From Punica granatum (taxonomy: Eukaryota; Streptophyta; Magnoliopsida; Myrtales; Lythraceae), in the NCBI RefSeq assembly GCF_007655135.1, contig NC_045129.1, positions 22,666,274 through 22,730,273 on the forward strand: DNA of 64,000 bases, given 5' to 3'. Position numbers and translations under genes: made by a program. The notes under the pieces were generated by a model, which made no database searches, had not been told where the DNA came from, and saw only the letters and a program-made list of their open reading frames with translations. Position 1 is the first letter of the stretch, and every line of letters begins with the position of its first letter. This document shows, piece by piece, positions 1 through 10,816 of this stretch.

Positions 1-2586
1 AACTCCTCTAAGTCGAAAATGTTTTACCTAGCCTCGGAATACGAGGAAAGAGTCGGGGAAGTGTTTGAGAGTCGGGTGACTCGGTGGAACCCTTAAAAGG
101 ATATTCGGGTGCAAGGGTGGACGTGCACGGGCGCGGTGGTGACGGGCGCGGACGCGCTGGTGACGAGCGCTGATGGCGCTGGTGACGAGCGCTGATGGCG
201 TACTGGTGACGGGCGCGGACGTACTGGTGACGGGCGCGGACGCGCTGGTGACGGGCGCTGGCGCGCTGGTGACGGGCGCTGGAGCGCCGGTGACGGCGCG
301 GGCGGGCCGGTGACGGGCGCGGGCGCGCCGGTGACGGGCGCGGGCGCGGGCGCGCCGGTGACGGGCACGGGCTCGCTGGGTGACGAGCGCTGGTGGCGCT
401 GGTGACGAGCGCCGGTGGCGCTGGTGACGGACGTTGGTGACGGACGTGGGTGGCGCTCAGCGACGCTCGGTGACGCTGGTGACGGACGCTGGGGTGCTCG
501 GTAACAGACGCGGGTTGCGCTCGGTGACAGACGCTGGTGACGCTCGCGGGTTGCGCTCGGTGACGCTCGGTGACGGACGCAGGTTGCGCTCGGTGACGCT
601 CGGTGACGAACACGGGTTGCGTTGGTGACGCTGGTGACGCTGGTGACGCGTCACTGTTCACCCGAGAGCTCCAACTTCACCCGAAACGACCAAAACGATG
701 AGCAAACGACTCCAAACTAAAATACTGGGTTCAGAAATGGAATCCTTGGGTCCGAAACATGTCGTCTATGAAGTTTGAAGAATTTTGGATATAAGTCGGA
801 ATAGTGCCCGCTATGGATCCCGACCTAAACTCCAAAGATATTTGGCTTGGTTCTTGGTTTTCATGAAGTTCTTAGCTTGCTGCTGGTTCCTAAGAAGTTG
901 AGAGCATTTTCTAGAGGGAGAAACTAGCAAGATCATGTGTGCTTCATGAGTCATTAGCTTAATGACAAGTAGGCAATATATATGTGAAGCTAATGAGCAA
1001 TTAAGCAAAACAAAGCACCATTAAGGGCCTCATTAGCAAAAGTCGGTTGCCCTAATGAAGATGAGGATGAATGTCCTCCATGTATCTTGATGAGGAAGAG
1101 CCAAGAAGCATTAATGGAGGTGTAGTTAATGGTTTGAGTGTTGACTAGAAAGACCAAAGATATTTTGGGCTAGGTGAGGGCAAGAGAGAAAGGGGAAAAG
1201 GCCGAAAACTTTGGGGCAAAGGGCGGTTGCCCTTGGGCAGCCCGTGGGTCCCACGGCTTGTGAGGAGAAACCGGGAAAAGACTCGAGTCTCGATTGGTCG
1301 CGTATTCGAAGTTCGTGCTTCGAATTGAACGTCGAATTGCCGGTATACGCGTGAAAACGGAGTTAATGAGCCCGAGATTGACATTTTCCATTGAGAAATG
1401 CCCCGGAAGCATATGAGGCTCGGAAGCCGGTTTTGCTCATTGCAGATGACCAGAGCGAAGTTGTCCGCTTCTGACAGCATATCTTGTGTCTGCATCTCAC
1501 GTTGGTCATTTTGACATCAATTGTCAGTCAACGTGAACAATCATCCCTTAAGCCGGTAATGCTAACGTGGGGCCGGAGACGTCCTAGGAGGCCGAAACTG
1601 GATTTCTCAAGATGACTTCTGAGTTGCTTGGGCACTCCGGAGATTACTGTAATCTCTGTTTGTCAAGATCAGACCTCCAAGGACTTGAAGAGTGTATCTG
1701 AGACCTCTAAAGCGCTGTTCGGGAGGTCTAGATGAGTTGTGTGATTTATTCCGACGATTCCACATTGAGCCTTGAGAAGGCTAGCATTGTGTAACGTAAG
1801 CATTCGGCGTCAAGTTTCCCCAAAGAGGACCTCCGGACATGGATTTCCGCTGAAAATGGCCATTTCCGCTCCTCGGAGGTTACTCGGGAAACTGTGAAGG
1901 GTTTTGCCATCTGTTTTGCCCCATTGTGAATGTCTGCTAGAGTTTTCTGGGCAATGCGGTATGAACTTCATTTGCCGTAATTCCATCAGACCATTCTCCG
2001 GCTATGCTCTTCTGAAGAGGGGTATGCTTGTTTTGCCGTTCGGAAGTCATTTGAGGTATCTGTGTGACTTCCAAGAGACAATCTGAAGCATTGTTCATGC
2101 TCTGTGTGCTGATGGGGCATGGCCGCGTCTGATATTTGGCATTAACTTTTCTGCAGGAAACCGGTATTTTTGGACTTCCACTGAAAAGTTGTCTGTATAC
2201 AGAAAATTGTTCTGTATAGAGCAGATGATTTGCAAAATGCCTTTGAAGACATTTTCCATCCTTTTGGCACTGATGTGGATTTTTGGAGTCCAATATTTAC
2301 TATCTTCCGACGACCGAGCGAACTATCGGAAAATAGTACCGTCCGTGTAATACACTGAAAATGCCGGTTTTGGACATTGTTGAGCTCTCTGGTCGCTCTG
2401 TTGCCTTTTGGTGACCCGTAGAGTTCTTCTGTCATGTCCATGGGCCATTTGCTCAATTTTGCCAACTTGAGGATGAATAGTGATTTCTCGCTCTGCCGAG
2501 CCGTTTTCTGTGTTCTGCTCAAGTCGTGGCTTGGATCATTGCTAATATCGTTGTTTGGAATGGTGAGCCAAAATGGGGTGCTGACA
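1..2586 (-). mobile_element. Giant Ogre/Tat-type LTR, minus strand, cut by window edge
   Basis: Read on the minus strand, this segment begins TGTCAGCACCCC at 2586, the same terminus as the complete LTRs elsewhere in the window, and runs leftward off the window. Short blocks match the complete minus-strand LTR at 5772-10816 in order: the LTR start, the part reading 'cactgagagggatttttggagtcc', and the part near 1-60 that corresponds to about 8690-8760. The match is clearly diverged. It abuts the gag gene of the neighbouring minus element with no polypurine tract between them, so it is best read as the 5' LTR of a further element inserted in that gag. The second copy of the target duplication would lie outside the window. 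Confidence 0.75.
118..660. repeat. GC-rich minisatellite inside the LTR
   Basis: About 540 bp of imperfect tandem repeats built on GGTGACGGGCGC-like units of roughly 20-30 bp. They degenerate rightward into GGTGACGCTC and GGTGACG variants. The array occupies a position where the homologous LTR at 8760-8790 has only a short single-copy stretch, so it expanded within this copy. Long open frames on both strands are a by-product of the repeat and its GC content. Confidence 0.85.
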
Positions 2587-3346
2587 ACGTCGGTGAGGCG
2601 AATTGGGCCGCATGGGTCGGTGTGCCCGGTTCGTGGAAGGTGGTGTTTATGGGAGGCAGTGCCTGGTAGGAGAGGCTGGTGTGAGGTTGTAGAGACGGAA
2701 AGGGAAGGAGCTCCGTGGCTTGAAAGTGAGTTGGAGCGGGTGCGTTGGACGTCGGGAAAACCGTCGGCGGAGGTATTGTGTAGGCCATAGCCGGGGCCGG
2801 TATGGAGACTGGCGGAGGTGCGGACAGAATGTGTTCCGAAGGTAGGAAGGCTGCCGGTGGAAGAGGGACGGTCGTGGGGGCCGGTGGTGGCGGATATGGG
2901 CCGGTGACAGGATGAGCCATGGACGTGTGCAATGTTGGCGGCAGGGGTGCCTCCATATTCTCCTGGGCCTGAGTCGGCGGAATCCAGGGAGTCGGCTCAG
3001 TCATTGGCCCTTGTCCCGGCGGAGGTGTGGAACTCGAGGAGGCCCGGTTGGGTCCTCTGAGCAGGGCGAGCAGCTCTGCCATGTTAGTGGCCATTTGGTT
3101 GACCGTGCCCTCGAGGGCCGCAATGCGGGCTTGGTCATCGGTGGCGGCGGATGTTGGTGAGGCCGGTGGGAGAGGCGCCCCTGAAGGTGCCGGGGGCGGG
3201 AGATGCGTCGGAAGGGCGCCGGAGTATGCTGGGAGTACGCCTGCAGGAGTAAGAGGTGGCAGAGCATGTGTCTGCGGTGGTTGAGAGAGGGTCGGGATCG
3301 AAGGGTTGACTTCTTCGGAAATATCGACGTGATCTCCTTCCGCCAT
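2587..3346 (-). pseudogene. Gag N-terminus, proline-rich, cut by LTR insertion
   Basis: ATG at 3346 opens about 253 codons before the reading frame runs into the LTR at 2586; the frame happens to stay open to 2519. The protein is very rich in Pro, Ala, Ser and Thr. A short heptad-like helix (about residues 69-97, ATDDQARIAALEG... to LLALLRG) probably mediates self-association. This layout matches the N-terminal part of plant Ogre/Tat gag proteins as I know them; the globular Retrotrans_gag domain and zinc knuckle, which should follow, are missing. The gene lies 314 bp downstream of the DUF7745-type ORF on the same strand. Seen: ORF, composition, break at the LTR. Inferred: gag identity. Confidence 0.7.
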
Positions 3347-3660
3347 CCTGAGACGTTGACGAGTCGGGTAGCGGTGTGACGCAAGTTGTGATCACCTAGA
3401 TTCCAAGAATGTGTAAGGACAGACACCAATATCTCAAATGATAAGTGCGGAATTAAGTAAGATGAGGAAATGTATGAGATGCATGAGTTTTCAAACACTA
3501 ATGTCATTACATTGATTAGCTCCAAGTTCCATGATTCAAAATAGAACATTCGGAAGAAAAGAAAGGAACATAAACGTAAAGCCGACATCCCTTTGCGCTC
3601 GGTGGCCGCTCGAATGTGGCGTGGGTCCGAGCGAGGGCAAAATGAGTATGCCTACTAATC

Positions 3661-5160
3661 CTAAGGATGGGCGAGGTTGCACGCCCTCTTGTGCACTCGA
3701 TCCAACTCCGCGTCCAAGCGGGCCGTCTCCCGGTCTAAGTGTGCGACCCAGGCGCGTGCTCGAGTCAGCTGTGTCTGAACCTCCCTGTAGTCCGCGACCT
3801 CTGCGCGGGAGTCAACAAGCTCGCAACGGAGCCTATCCCGTTCCTCCCTGACGGCCCGTAGCTCCGCGTGCATGGCCGCTTGGATAGAACTCTCGGCTTC
3901 GGGGGCGAGGGTGGATGTAGCGCGGGGAGTCGGGGCGGCCTGAGGCCATTGTGGTGGTGTCGATCCTTGCGGGTAGAACCGGGCCACGTATGCTGAGGTG
4001 GCAGAAAATGCTCGCTCCTCGTCGGTGGGGTGCTCGGGGAAGTACAGGCGCTGTATGGTGCTAGCATCCCGCTGACGGTGGATCTCCCGAATCTGTAAGA
4101 ATCTATCGGGGGCCGTGGACGTGGAGTCGGCCCATTGGATGCGGAAAGGTAAGCGGTCCGCCTCAACGGGAATGTCCTGTAGGCCGCCGAGTTGTCTGAT
4201 TACCCGGCCGGGAAATATGAGAGTGCTCCCCAAATGGCTGAGGAGGGGAACTCCCACGATTCCTGGACATCCCGTGATCATAGGGCCGCTGGGATTCCAT
4301 CGGGCGACCCAAAGGAACCGTGAGGGCGTCAGCTCGCGCCAAAAGCGCCTCCATTCCGAGAAGCTATGCTCGGGAGGTGGGATGACTGGCGCCAAGCGTT
4401 CGATCAGCGAGCGCTCGTCGGCGATGTAGGAGAACGGATGTGACGAGCAGAACGGGCGGATATGAGCTAGAAGCCAAATCTGTAGCAAGTGCGGGGATCC
4501 TCTCATCCTTCCGCGCCGAACCTCCCTAACATAGTCAAGAGACCGAACGGTCTCTGCTAACAAAGCCTCCACATAACTATGGCCTCCCACCGCTTGGAGG
4601 ACGACTTGGGCTATAGCCCCATCGATGAGGTTCGGCGAGTACGGGAACAGGAGGGTGCCAAAGACCAAGAGCAGGAATCCATGGCAAGCATCGCGCTGAT
4701 AGGAAGCCGTAGTAGGTGTCATTGCGCGGAGGAGTGTCCAATCAGAGAGCCACGCAATCCTGATGCCTTGATCCCACCTCTGATGAAGTTCCTCGTGGAT
4801 ATCTTGAGCGGGTATGCGGAGAAGAGTGGAGAGTTGACCCTGGACGGTTGTGAACGGGTTGGGTCTGAATATGCCTTGGGTCGTGGGTGCGGGCCTCTGG
4901 ATGAGTGCTGTGTACTCCTCGATCGTAGGAGCTAACTCTGTCCCCTGGAAGTTGAATACTGCGCGCTCGGGATCCCAAAATTCGGTGGCAGTCCTCAAGA
5001 AGATCCAGTCTACCGGAGTCTCGGTGAGCATGACCACGTCTCCGATGATGTCCTGGATGAATGCGTGGTCCACGGGCCGGAGAGTCCTCCAGATGCGCAT
5101 GATGTCTTGCCTTGGCGGCGTGATTGCTTCGAGCCTAAGACCGGGAGCCGGGCGGTCCAT
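3661..5160 (-). CDS. DUF7745-type protein (ORF1 of an Ogre-like retrotransposon)
   Basis: Intact 499-codon ORF with ATG at 5160 and no internal stop, unlike nearly every other coding region here. Residues 1-340 look like one globular domain with the signature FWDPERAVF (61-69) and TIEEYTALI (79-87), which I recognise as the DUF7745 family found in plant retrotransposon-linked proteins, possibly related to the plant mobile domain. Residues about 424-499 are rich in Arg, Glu and Ala with heptad spacing and should form a coiled coil. No enzymatic motif is visible. It lies between the PBS/leader and gag of element U, where Ogre elements carry an ORF of unknown function. Its role in the element is unknown; assembly or host interaction are guesses. 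Confidence 0.8.
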   Translation of the reverse strand: MDRPAPGLRLEAITPPRQDIMRIWRTLRPVDHAFIQDIIGDVVMLTETPVDWIFLRTATEFWDPERAVFNFQGTELAPTIEEYTALIQRPAPTTQGIFRPNPFTTVQGQLSTLLRIPAQDIHEELHQRWDQGIRIAWLSDWTLLRAMTPTTASYQRDACHGFLLLVFGTLLFPYSPNLIDGAIAQVVLQAVGGHSYVEALLAETVRSLDYVREVRRGRMRGSPHLLQIWLLAHIRPFCSSHPFSYIADERSLIERLAPVIPPPEHSFSEWRRFWRELTPSRFLWVARWNPSGPMITGCPGIVGVPLLSHLGSTLIFPGRVIRQLGGLQDIPVEADRLPFRIQWADSTSTAPDRFLQIREIHRQRDASTIQRLYFPEHPTDEERAFSATSAYVARFYPQGSTPPQWPQAAPTPRATSTLAPEAESSIQAAMHAELRAVREERDRLRCELVDSRAEVADYREVQTQLTRARAWVAHLDRETARLDAELDRVHKRACNLAHP

Positions 5161-5750
5161 CCTTACCTAGATGGAGGAGATGCCGGCTTAACGCTTTTAG
5201 AATCAAATCAATGTAATGTCCTAAGTCTTTTTCGAAAGGATGTATGCAGTGCGGAAAGATAAACTATAGTTGTGTTCTTTACAGTATACATCGCTCTTTC
5301 TTACAAAAACAACAAAAATGCCCGTCCTAAAAAAAACTACGGGCCGACTCAAGGACTCGACTTTGGGTCGGTTGATGGCATGGAGGTAAAATTGGTCCAA
5401 CATGACGGTCCCTGTGTATGCATGGTTTTCGGTGCTACTGGGAGAACCGCTAACTAAGGATGGGGGCTCCCGACTCAAGGGTGTGAATTCCTTGAAATCG
5501 AGCGAGGATCTTTGGGGGCCGGTTCGGTGGCATAGCCGACTCGATCCGTTCCCTTACTCGGAACCTCTGACTAACCTAGCTTCCTATATTGGTGCCCGTG
5601 GGATGTCGGACAAGGTACCTAAGAAGCTAGAATGATGTGCAATGCATGTGCGGAAAATAAAAGTGCGTAAAATAAATAAGCGGGAAAGGCGGAAAGCGGT
5701 AAATAAACAAGCAAGCAAGCAAACGGGATTGAGCCCGAACCCTCTAGATG

Positions 5751-5768
5751 TCCCCAGTGGAGTCGCCA
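5751..5768 (-). other. Primer binding site of element U
   Basis: On the minus strand the LTR end GCGCACA is followed after three bases by TGGCGACTCCACTGGGGA. This starts with TGG, complementary to a tRNA CCA end, and has the form reported for Ogre/Tat elements (tRNA-Arg primer). It shows that transcription of U runs leftward and that 5772-10816 is its 5' LTR. Confidence 0.75.
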
Positions 5769-8700
5769 AGCTGTGCGCACTTGAATTTCATCTCGTCGGG
5801 GCACGCATGCGCGCGCCTAAGCAAACGCAGCTTGGGAGTGTCCACCTTCCCGGGGATGCGCGACGGACGCACGTGAGAAGGAGTCGCCACTTGCCATTTT
5901 ACGACCCGAAGGTCGAGGGCCGGCAAGTTACCCGGGTCTAGGGGTACGGGGTACACCTAAATGCTAAGGCAATGGTCATGCGGAACCGAAAATTTCGATT
6001 TCGGGGGTTCTATTACATGCGGGGCTATATCCCGCACGCCCTTTCGGTACTCTAGTTTGCTAGGCTTGCCGTTTTGTTTATTTATCGCGTGGTTTAGGGT
6101 CGCACTTGACTCGCCCGTTTTGACACCGTAAATTCGTTGAAGTGATCAGGTTGGGCCAAGAGTCCGAAAGATGAGTAGGCTTGTGCATCGAGGAATCGGT
6201 TCACTATCTTAGCGTTACAGTTCATCGAACCGTGATGGTCGATTCCCTGCGCGAACCGAGACCGCGAGTATTCGAGCTTACTCATCCTTTGGTGATGATA
6301 GACCAACTTAACCAATTCGACACTCGGACCTCTCGCTTGCCGATCGGGGATCCTTACAAATGAATGAATGAATATACAAATAAAATCCTCACAATGTTCT
6401 CTCGAATAATTACAAAGTGTAACTGAATAAGTAAATGGATCCCGATCGGTTTGCATTGGGCCAATATTCCGCTCCGGCTCACCGTGTGTTTTGAATAACC
6501 GATAAACAAATTAAGGCAACGCGGGCTCAAGGAGCCGGGGGTCGGGTCCGATCGTTCCAACGGTTCGCAAGAGAACCGGTCGATTCCCACTGTAACCGTT
6601 GGACCGATCGAGCTCCCGGGTGATATCTAAACCCGTTTCACGCATCCAATCCAAATTGCCTTCCACATAGGCCATATCTGGAGCGTGATGGTGACTCGAG
6701 GCTAGATCCCATTCCGCACTCGGGTTGCACGCGCTCGGTGAATTAAGAGGCGTTGGACCTCGTGTTCGGTGATTTGGGGCGTTGGACCCCGTGCAATACG
6801 TAACCTATGGGTTCGGGCCCGAACCGCAATAAATCATCAAAAAGAAAGAATAAGACAGAAGAAAACTGATATAACTGACACAATACAGAAAGCAACTGAC
6901 AACAACTGACAAGTGTCAGTGGATACAAACGTATTGTGTATTAGGCCGAATGTACGTGATTTAATCAGTTTATTAGCTGGGATTGATTAGCAAATAATGT
7001 ATCTAACCTAGGCAAACATAATTGGCGGATTGGAATGGGGTTCTAAGCCGATTATATGTGTGTGTTTGTTTTAAGACGCTTATTCAGTTAAATGTCACTG
7101 TGGCTTCACCGAATTAGCCAAACTCGTGTTTTGACTCTAAAATGGAATCTATCATTCCACCTATCCATTATCTAGGGTTCGATTAAGTCAAATGTGCGAT
7201 TAATCCGGTTGTTCGTGTTTTGTAATTGAAGTAAAATGCTCCCCACCGAATCTATGATAGGAAGATAGGAACACCGAAAATGGACGGAATGGGCTATACG
7301 AATGAGACTCGTACCCGGATGGGTTGCCCCTTTCAGTCCATAGATCGAGGCGTTTCCGGCTCCCTAGCGCCTAGGGTATCGGTGAGTCACGGAATGACAA
7401 TTATGCCCTTGGAATAAAATTGTGGTGTTTGTATGCAAATTGGAGATCACGTCACACGAAGGAGTCTAAGGAGGACTCGCGCATCTCGACTCGAGCCGCC
7501 TCAAATCGGGCCCGGATTTGAGTCATGGTACGCGAGTACTCATTAGACATCAATTCCACTCGTGTTACGTATCTCGGTATTTTGAAATTGTGAGATTTTT
7601 AATGGAAAAGGGCATTTTCACCGTTCCGTAAATCATCGATGCGTTTACAAATTGAGGATTGATTCACCCAATTGTTTAGTCCAAATGATTTAATTATCCA
7701 AATGATACGTCCCGTTCATCCCGTTTGTGACATTATTCGATGGTAGTGATCTCATATTATAGGTGCCATGGGTTTAAAGGGTAACGGCCCGAGGTCAATT
7801 TATCCGTCGTGAAATTGATGCATGGCTAGCGGTAGAACACGAGCATAAGTGCACTCAACTCCAAGGAACGAACACGAAACGACGAAGAAGGCCACCCTAG
7901 ATCCGGGAGGGGTCAAGGGACACTCGGCCATCTTCCGAGGGACCAAGCCGAGAGGTCCCCTTGACCCGCCTTGGGTCACGGGTGGTCTACCACCTCGGTT
8001 CGGGCCATTCCTTGTATGCATGACGTATTAAACACGTTAATGATACATGTTCTAATCATCTCAAGACTATCACGATCATGGACACATGAAATCACACATA
8101 CCCACACAAACGGGGTATTTAAACGGGAATGACAAAGACGGCGTAGGCTCATACGTTAGGAAAGCATAAAAACGTGGGAACCGGCTTATTTCGGAAAGGG
8201 AGAAACCACCTTGGACCAGTGTGGTCCAAGGGGACTCTCGGCCACTTTTTTTAAAGGTGGCCGTGAGTCCTCATGGCTCACACGGGTCAAGGGAGGTTCT
8301 CCGATCCCGATCTAAGCTCATTCCCGCCATGCTAATAAATCTCATGCAACGAACAATGATAATAACCCGGGAACCGACAAGTTTCGGGGGAGAGGAGGCC
8401 GATCAAGCCTCGGAGGGACCAAGAGAGCCCACGGGTCCCCTCCTTTGGGCATATGCCGTGGGCTCCCATGGTCTAACCGTGGCTTGAGTGTCTCCTCTAC
8501 CGCGATTCTAGCCCTTTCTCCTCACGGCACAAACATCATAGGGATGTATGAACGAGACATGATGGACGTGCGTGCATGAAAATGCATGGGAAACATGGAT
8601 CCGAAGGAAAAACATAAACTTTCAAGCATTCCATACCTTTAAAATGCATAAACACTTCGTACAAGTAAAGAGCAAAGATTCTAACTTGTCTAAGTCGTAA

Positions 8701-9473
8701 AGGAGCATTACCTAGCCCCGATGTACGAGGAAAAGAGTCGGGGAAGTGGCCGTGGGAGTCGCAAGACTCGGCTTGAAGTCGCGGATGGGTGACCCGGGTA
8801 GAAGACAGCCGCGGCCAGTCGGGGAAAAACAAGTCGGCACGCTTGCTCCGGTCACGGCACGGTGCGAGGTCGGGTTCGTTGGACTCCTAAGAGGCGGATC
8901 TACACGAGCACGGGCAGACCCGAGCGTGCCAAGGCCTGAACAAACCCGAAAATGTAAGAGAAAACTCGGTAAAAATGAGGAAAACCCGGTTTGAGAGAAA
9001 CGGGTGAATGGCGGTTGTGCACGGTTGATCGGCCCTCGTACCGTGACCACCTCTTCACGGGGGAGAGTGAGGGTTGTGAGGAACCCTTTGAACGTGATGG
9101 CACGACTCGCCGAAGTCGTGGGAAGAAATGGCACGTGGCTTGCTCGGTGTGCACGACTAGGGAAGTCTCGGGACCCGAAAGTTCTCACGGCTGGAACGGG
9201 GTGTTAGAGGCCTCAAATCGAAAATCTAAGCCCGGAAATGGACTTAGGGGGTGGGAAATATGTAGGCTAGGAAGTTTGATGATTTTTGGCTTAAGTCGGG
9301 TCGGGTGGTTACCGGAATACCGGGTGGTTTTCCGGTGATTTTAGCCGGTTTCGGCCTTGACACGAGCTGAACGGAAGTGAGGGAGAGGGCTGGAGCTTGA
9401 GAGGTTTTTGGAGAGAGATTGGCTTGAGAGAGAAGGAGAATGGAGAAGTGATTAAGCTTAATGGTGAAAGGGG

Positions 9474-9480
9474 CTTTATA
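9474..9480 (-). promoter_or_regulatory. LTR TATA box (element U)
   Basis: TATAAAG on the minus strand about 1.34 kb from the LTR start. It aligns with TATATAAG boxes at the same relative place in the + strand LTRs (20101, 38529) and with TATAAA at 49159. A pyrimidine-rich stretch (CTTCTC, TCTCTC) lies just downstream, typical of plant core promoters. Confidence 0.65.
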
Positions 9481-9679
9481 GGCTAGGCTAATGGCCCGAT
9501 TAAGAGAAGCTAAGTGCAATTAGGGGGGGGATTAGTGGGCTGCCGAAATTAGAGGGGCATTGATGAGGGGAAAATGTCATGTTGAGTGTAGGGGAAGGCA
9601 AAGGAGGGTGATAGGTGTGATGGATGTGTAAGAGGAAGTGATGGATGTGTAAGCGGTGTAAGAAGATTTGAATTTTGTT

Positions 9680-9701
9680 GGGGGGAGGGGGGGGGGGGGG
9701 G
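9680..9701. repeat. Poly-G run in U3
   Basis: A run of about 21 G interrupted by one A, roughly 200 bp upstream of the TATA box of the minus-strand LTR. The near-identical LTR copy at 32370-32380 has only a few G here, so the tract is length-unstable. Confidence 0.8.
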
Positions 9702-10816
9702 AGCTTGAGACGCCGGCCATAGGGGCAAGCCGTGGCTTATTGCGGCTGAGCCGCGGCTTGAGGGTTTGAGCCGTGGCTTGGGGTTGAGCCGCGGCTTGGT
9801 GGCTTGGCTTGGCTGAGCTGTGGGTCCCGTTCGATTGAGAGAAAATCCGGAAAATGCTTGAAACCCGATTGAGCTTGCATCCGACCTCCGATGTCCAATT
9901 AATTTGAAGATTTGGAATGCTTGAACTACGAGAATTTGAACGAGCCCAATATCGCCATCCGTCGTGTGGACGAATGTTAGGGCGACTCGACGCCTCGAGA
10001 GTCGGTTTTGCCTCGTTTGGACATTCGGAGTGGAGTTTAGTGCCCCTCGACCCCCGATTGACCTTTGTGCATCCTTACATTTGTTTTGGCGATCCTTTTG
10101 CCCCGTGAGTGATTGTTGGCTCGTCGTCCTCGGTCGGGGACCGTTGGCCCGGGAAGACCTAGGGACTTTGACCGGGGTTTTCTCAGTGTGCCCTGAATGT
10201 CTTGAGGTGCTTGGGGATCGTTGTGAGGTGCCCGGAAATCGTTGCGATCTCTGTTTTCCGTGGAAATGCCCCGAAGGTTCGCTGGGAGACGTTCGTGCCC
10301 ACTGAAACGTAGCTCAGGAGACCGAGTCGAGTTCCGGAAGGTTGTCTGAAGCTTGTTCCCCGGCCCTGGTAGTCCCTGGATGCCTGTAAGCCCGTTTTGA
10401 GGGGCCATTTGCTTGTCAGTGGGGCGAACCCCGGGAGCTCTGTCAGAAAAGGCGTCCGTGGGGGATCGGGGTGTCCCGGCTTAAGCAGGATGCCCCGGAA
10501 ATATGCCCGGACGTGTCATTGGTCACTTTGGCACTGAGAGGGATTTTTGGAGTCCCATATTGGGCACCTTTCGGTGCTTCGGTGACTCGATGATGAATAG
10601 TGCCACAGTGTCAGCTCCGTCGTTTCGGGGATTCCTTGTTCGTTCGTTCTTCTGATGGCTTTCCTCCACTTTTCTCAGTGACCTAGCTCTTCTCCTATTG
10701 CTCATGACCCCCATGCTCGCCTACTTGTCTCTGATTGCCGGGTGATGAATAGTGTCCCGGGCCTCGGTCGGAAATCCTCGTGTGGGAAGCCGGTGGGCCA
10801 AAATGGGGTGCTGACA

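Larger units (their letters stand above)
2587..5771 (-). mobile_element. Internal region of minus-strand Ogre-like element U (truncated)
   Basis: Reading leftward from the 5' LTR (5772-10816), this holds a primer binding site, an untranslated leader of about 0.6 kb, a DUF7745-type ORF and the start of gag, in that order. The order (extra ORF upstream of gag) is the one described for Ogre/Tat elements. Gag stops where the LTR at 1-2586 begins. Protease, RT and integrase are not in the window for this element and may continue left of it. Confidence 0.75.
5772..10816 (-). mobile_element. Complete 5.05 kb LTR (5' LTR of element U)
   Basis: Bounded on the minus strand by TGTCAGCACCCC (10816) and GCGCACA (5772), and followed by a PBS, so it is a full 5' LTR. 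It contains a TATA box near 9474-9480, G/C-rich direct repeats upstream of that, and a long R/U5. Most ORFs in it are shadows. It lies inside a + strand LTR of the same family, which resumes at 10817. Its 8786-10816 part is almost identical to 31477-33483. Confidence 0.85.

Noticed and set aside
8..661. 217-residue minus-strand ORF and overlapping + strand ORFs
   Set aside because: They are produced by the GC-rich minisatellite; the composition is simple repeats of Arg, Pro, Ser and His and frames on both strands are open.
2438..2790. 118-residue + strand ORF near the start of the minus-strand LTR
   Set aside because: It spans the LTR/gag junction on the opposite strand to both and has no motif.
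8712..9188. 158-residue minus-strand ORF, also present as 154 residues at 31415-31879
   Set aside because: Two near-identical copies reflect the recent duplication of the LTR. More distant LTRs (10817-14734, 47757-52832) do not conserve the frame as a protein.
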